Positions 5,622-8,178 of a stretch of 8,178 nt of DNA are shown piece by piece; the stretch's first letter is position 1, and each line of letters starts with the position of its first letter. The position numbers and the translations under genes are program-made. Source of the stretch: an uncultured Rhodocyclaceae bacterium (GTDB taxonomy: Bacteria > Pseudomonadota > Gammaproteobacteria > Burkholderiales > Rhodocyclaceae). Below the pieces are notes generated by a model. That model was given only the letters and a program-made list of their open reading frames with translations. It ran no database searches and was not told the origin of the DNA. The DNA lies in NCBI GenBank assembly GCA_937892345.1, contig CALAGF010000125.1:1-8178 (forward strand), given 5' to 3'.

Positions 5622-6453
5622 AACGATTGAATTCCACGGCATCCAGGCGCTGCGGCTGAATGGCCCTGGCGGCGCATCGGCGGTGATCAGTTTGCTGGGG
5701 GGGCAATTGCTCTCCTGGATGACGCCTGACGGTCGCGAACGCCTTTACCTGTCCGAGAAGGCCGTGTTTGACGGGAGCCAGGCAATTCGTGGCGGCGTCC
5801 CGGTCTGTTTTCCTCAATTTGCCAATCTGGGCGAACTGCCCAAACACGGTCTGGTCCGGACCCGCATGTGGTCGCTTGATACGCAACGTTGCGGCGATGA
5901 CTACGCGCTGGTGACGCTGAGCTTGCGCGATGACGCAGATAGCCGGGCGCTTTGGCCCTTTCCTTTCGCGCTCGAATTAACCGTGATGCTTGAGGCCGAT
6001 CGTATTGATCTTGAGCTCTGTGTCCAGAATACCGGGGCGACAGCCTTTGCTTTTACTGCCGCACTGCATGGCTACCTGCGCTGCGTGCAGGTTGAGGATG
6101 TCAGCATCGAAGGGCTATATGGTCATGATTACCGCGATGCCACCCGCAACAATGCAGTGGTCCGCGATACCGGCACCGAATTGACGGTCGACCGTGAAAT
6201 CGACCGGGTTTACCGCGCTGTCAAGCGGCCGCAGTGGCTGCGCGCCGGTAACCTCAGCTTGGGCATCCAGCAGCAAGGTTTTACCGATGTCGTGATCTGG
6301 AACCCGTGGGCGGAAAAATGTGCGGCGCTGGCCGATATGCCGGAGAGCGATTGGCGGCACATGCTGTGTATCGAGGCTGCCGTGGCCGACACTCCGGTTG
6401 AATTGACCGCTGGCGACGAGTGGTATGGCCGGCAGACGCTGGTCGCGATCTGA
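5605..6453 (+). CDS. yeaD: D-hexose-6-phosphate mutarotase (YeaD-like)
   Basis: This aldose-1-epimerase superfamily enzyme interconverts the alpha and beta anomers of glucose 6-phosphate and related hexose 6-phosphates (EC 5.1.3.15) in the cytosol. It has 282 residues, normal for the subfamily. Family landmarks are AIRGGVPVCFPQF (60-72), HGLVR (81-85), a catalytic-type histidine in ALHGYLRC (H155), the WNPW motif (232-235) near the active site, and the catalytic-type glutamate in CIEAA (E257). RGG and WNPW separate this sugar-phosphate group from plain galactose mutarotase (GalM). ATG 5605 lies inside the last codons of the DUF3301 gene, which indicates translational coupling; no strong separate ribosome site is visible. 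It ends 33 bp before the converging GGDEF-EAL gene. Confidence 0.93.
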   Translation: MKTSIETIEFHGIQALRLNGPGGASAVISLLGGQLLSWMTPDGRERLYLSEKAVFDGSQAIRGGVPVCFPQFANLGELPKHGLVRTRMWSLDTQRCGDDYALVTLSLRDDADSRALWPFPFALELTVMLEADRIDLELCVQNTGATAFAFTAALHGYLRCVQVEDVSIEGLYGHDYRDATRNNAVVRDTGTELTVDREIDRVYRAVKRPQWLRAGNLSLGIQQQGFTDVVIWNPWAEKCAALADMPESDWRHMLCIEAAVADTPVELTAGDEWYGRQTLVAI

Positions 6454-6486
6454 GCCAGATCGAGCCGGGCGACACCCTGGCGCCGA

Positions 6487-8178
6487 TCAGACGGTTTCGG
6501 TTTCCGTGACCGGGTCGCCTTGACGGCCCAGCCACTGACGGGCGAAATCTGCAGCCGTGGCAGGTTTGGCAAACAGATAGCCTTGGGCCTCGTCGCAACC
6601 CAATGCCAGGAGTGCATCGGCCTGATCTTGTTGTTCCACACCTTCGGCCATGATGCTCAGTCCGAGTGTTCTGCCCATGGCAATGATGGTGGTGACGATT
6701 GCATGGTCGTTCCGTTCTTCCAGCATGGTACGCACGAAAGACTGGTCGATTTTCAGCTTGTGTGCCGGCAGGCGCTTGAGGTAGGTCAGGGAGGAATATC
6801 CTGTCCCGAAATCATCGATGGCGATGGCGAATCCGGCTGCGCTCAGCTGCGCCACCAGTTCGGTCGCTTGCGTGATGTTTTGCATCATCCCGCTTTCGGT
6901 CAGTTCCAGCTCGAAGCAGGCAGGCGATAGCCCGAAGCTCCGGATTTGTTCGATGATGCGCACCGGGAAACCGGGATCCTCGACTTGCTGGGCAGAGATG
7001 TTGATCGCCAGTCTGCCGGGTAAGTTGAGCCCTTGACGCTGCCAGGCAACCAGTTGGCGACAACCGGCATTCAATACCCAGTCACTGATTTGGTGGCTCA
7101 TGCCGCGATCTTCGGCCAGTGGGATGAAAGTAGCGGGACTGATCGCTCCCTGTTCAGGATGCTGCCAACGGAGCAGCGCTTCGGCACCTACCAGCTTGCC
7201 ACTATGGAGGTCGATCTGGGGCTGGAAATTGAGCGACAACTGGTGGTCGCCGTCATCCAGCGCGGATTTCAGGTCGCGGGCCAGTGCAATGCGCTCTGCC
7301 AAGCCGCAACTCATTTCCGGGTCGTAAAAAATGTAATCCTGCCCCCCGGATTTGGCGCGGTACATCGCGATGTCGGCATTGCGCAGCAGGGCGTCGGGTG
7401 TGTCGCCATCATTGGGATAAAGCGCAATACCGATGCTGACGCCCAAGGAAAAATTGTGGCCACCGGCATTGACCTGTTTTTTCAACGCACCGATCAGACG
7501 TTCGGCAATCAGGATTGCACTGCCTTCATCGGCATCGCTGGTGACCACCGCAAATTCGTCGCCACCCAGTCGGGCCAGCAATTCATCATTGCGCAATACA
7601 CCGCGGAAGCGTTGTGCCACTTCGCGGAGTACGGTATCGCCAACGGCATGTCCTTGGGTGTCGTTGACCTCCTTGAAGCGATCCAGATCCAGGAAGAGTA
7701 CGGCGCACTTGCCCCGATGACGTTGCGCGGTCGCAATGGCATGGTGCAGGCGCTCAAGGAAGAGTGCGCGATTGGGCAATTCGGTAAGCGCGTCGTACAT
7801 CGCCAGATGTTCGAGCACTTCGGCAGCCTGCTTGCGCTCGGTGATGTCCTGCAGGCTGAACTGCAGGAGTTGCCTGCCTTGGTGGCGGAAGGGCATGAGA
7901 TGAACTTCGGCGTCCCAATGCTCGCCATTTGGCCGACGATGACGCCACTCAAACACCATCGAGCCGTGTTCCAGTGCTTGCGTCAGTTTTTGGCGGGCTG
8001 CCTGCTGGCTGGGCGTGCCGTCGGGCTGGAAGGGGGCTGAGACATCCTCGGCACTCAGGCCAATCACTTGATGAATGTTCTCGACCCCATAAATCGCTGC
8101 AGCAGCCTGATTGCAGTCGATGATGCAGCGTTTGTCGGGATCGAGGACGGCGAGTGGAATCCTTGAGTCGGAAAACAG
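6487..8178 (-). CDS. PAS-GGDEF-EAL cyclic-di-GMP turnover protein, N-terminus outside window
   Basis: The frame is open from the window edge (first codon 8178-8176) to TGA at 6489-6487, giving 563 visible residues; an internal GTG at 8067 is not the start. Visible residues 1-115 are a PAS domain (DPDKRCIIDCNQAAAAIYG at 13-31) ending in the PAC-type FSLQDITERK. The diguanylate cyclase domain (about 120-285) has LDLDRFKEVND with the metal Asp at 164 and an intact GGDEF at 205-209. The inhibitory I-site position reads RNDE (196-199) instead of RxxD. The EAL phosphodiesterase domain (about 305-550) keeps EALLR (E333), N393 in NIS, E425 in ELTES, DDFGTGYSS (D455, D456), K476 in KLKID, and E512 in AEGVE. 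Both activities therefore look possible. No membrane span is seen in the visible part; sensing would be by the PAS domain or further N-terminal domains. Direct partners are not evident. Confidence 0.95.
   Translation of the reverse strand: MFSDSRIPLAVLDPDKRCIIDCNQAAAAIYGVENIHQVIGLSAEDVSAPFQPDGTPSQQAARQKLTQALEHGSMVFEWRHRRPNGEHWDAEVHLMPFRHQGRQLLQFSLQDITERKQAAEVLEHLAMYDALTELPNRALFLERLHHAIATAQRHRGKCAVLFLDLDRFKEVNDTQGHAVGDTVLREVAQRFRGVLRNDELLARLGGDEFAVVTSDADEGSAILIAERLIGALKKQVNAGGHNFSLGVSIGIALYPNDGDTPDALLRNADIAMYRAKSGGQDYIFYDPEMSCGLAERIALARDLKSALDDGDHQLSLNFQPQIDLHSGKLVGAEALLRWQHPEQGAISPATFIPLAEDRGMSHQISDWVLNAGCRQLVAWQRQGLNLPGRLAINISAQQVEDPGFPVRIIEQIRSFGLSPACFELELTESGMMQNITQATELVAQLSAAGFAIAIDDFGTGYSSLTYLKRLPAHKLKIDQSFVRTMLEERNDHAIVTTIIAMGRTLGLSIMAEGVEQQDQADALLALGCDEAQGYLFAKPATAADFARQWLGRQGDPVTETETV

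Noticed and set aside
6454..6481. Possible terminator hairpin GCCAG...CTGGC between the convergent genes
   Set aside because: Only a 5-bp stem with an 18-nt loop and no T-tract on either strand; not a credible intrinsic terminator.
7033..8040. 335-residue plus-strand frame opposite the GGDEF-EAL gene
   Set aside because: It is a long antisense shadow typical of GC-rich DNA; the minus-strand protein has complete catalytic motifs.
6487..8067. GTG 8067 as the start of the GGDEF-EAL protein
   Set aside because: The same frame stays open to the window edge and encodes the front of the PAS domain, so the true start lies outside the window.

Overview
The window is an 8.2 kb piece of a bacterial contig. 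Gene content points to a betaproteobacterium, and the gene set (RlmJ, a DUF3301 plus hexose-6-phosphate mutarotase pair, a PilZ-like protein, a GGDEF-EAL protein) would fit Rhodocyclales-type organisms such as Dechloromonas, Propionivibrio or Accumulibacter. That placement is inferred from family resemblance and moderate-to-high GC by eye, not from any search. The first 50 bases are not genomic. They are an untrimmed Illumina TruSeq index-primer sequence, so position 51 is the true contig end.

Layout. Positions 51-731 (minus) hold the 5' part of an unrecognised secreted protein gene, cut by the contig end. Just upstream on the same strand is an intact BrnA-type antitoxin gene (739-963), and upstream of that a decayed brnT toxin remnant (970-about 1130). 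The remnant abuts the 3' end of a glutamate/dicarboxylate symporter gene (1131-2360, minus). Divergent from the symporter is a MazG-like nucleotide pyrophosphohydrolase (2441-2797, plus). This converges on rlmJ (2810-3655, minus), which follows a 507-residue protein with a PilZ-like C-terminal part (3677-5200, minus), probably in one operon. Divergent from that is a two-gene overlapping plus-strand operon: a small DUF3301 membrane protein (5280-5621) and a D-hexose-6-phosphate mutarotase (5605-6453). Converging on it is a PAS-GGDEF-EAL protein (6487 to the window end, minus), whose N-terminus lies outside the window.

Functionally this is mostly housekeeping chromosome: nucleotide-pool hygiene, rRNA methylation, sugar-phosphate handling, acidic amino acid or C4-dicarboxylate uptake, and cyclic-di-GMP signalling. 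The accessory part is the left 1.1 kb, where a toxin-antitoxin module has lost most of its toxin and left an orphan antitoxin upstream of an unknown secreted protein. I found no rRNA, tRNA, CRISPR array, insertion sequence or convincing intrinsic terminator, and no clearly new multi-gene system. The best leads are the decayed brnT/orphan brnA locus with its secreted neighbour, and the large PilZ-like protein next to rlmJ.
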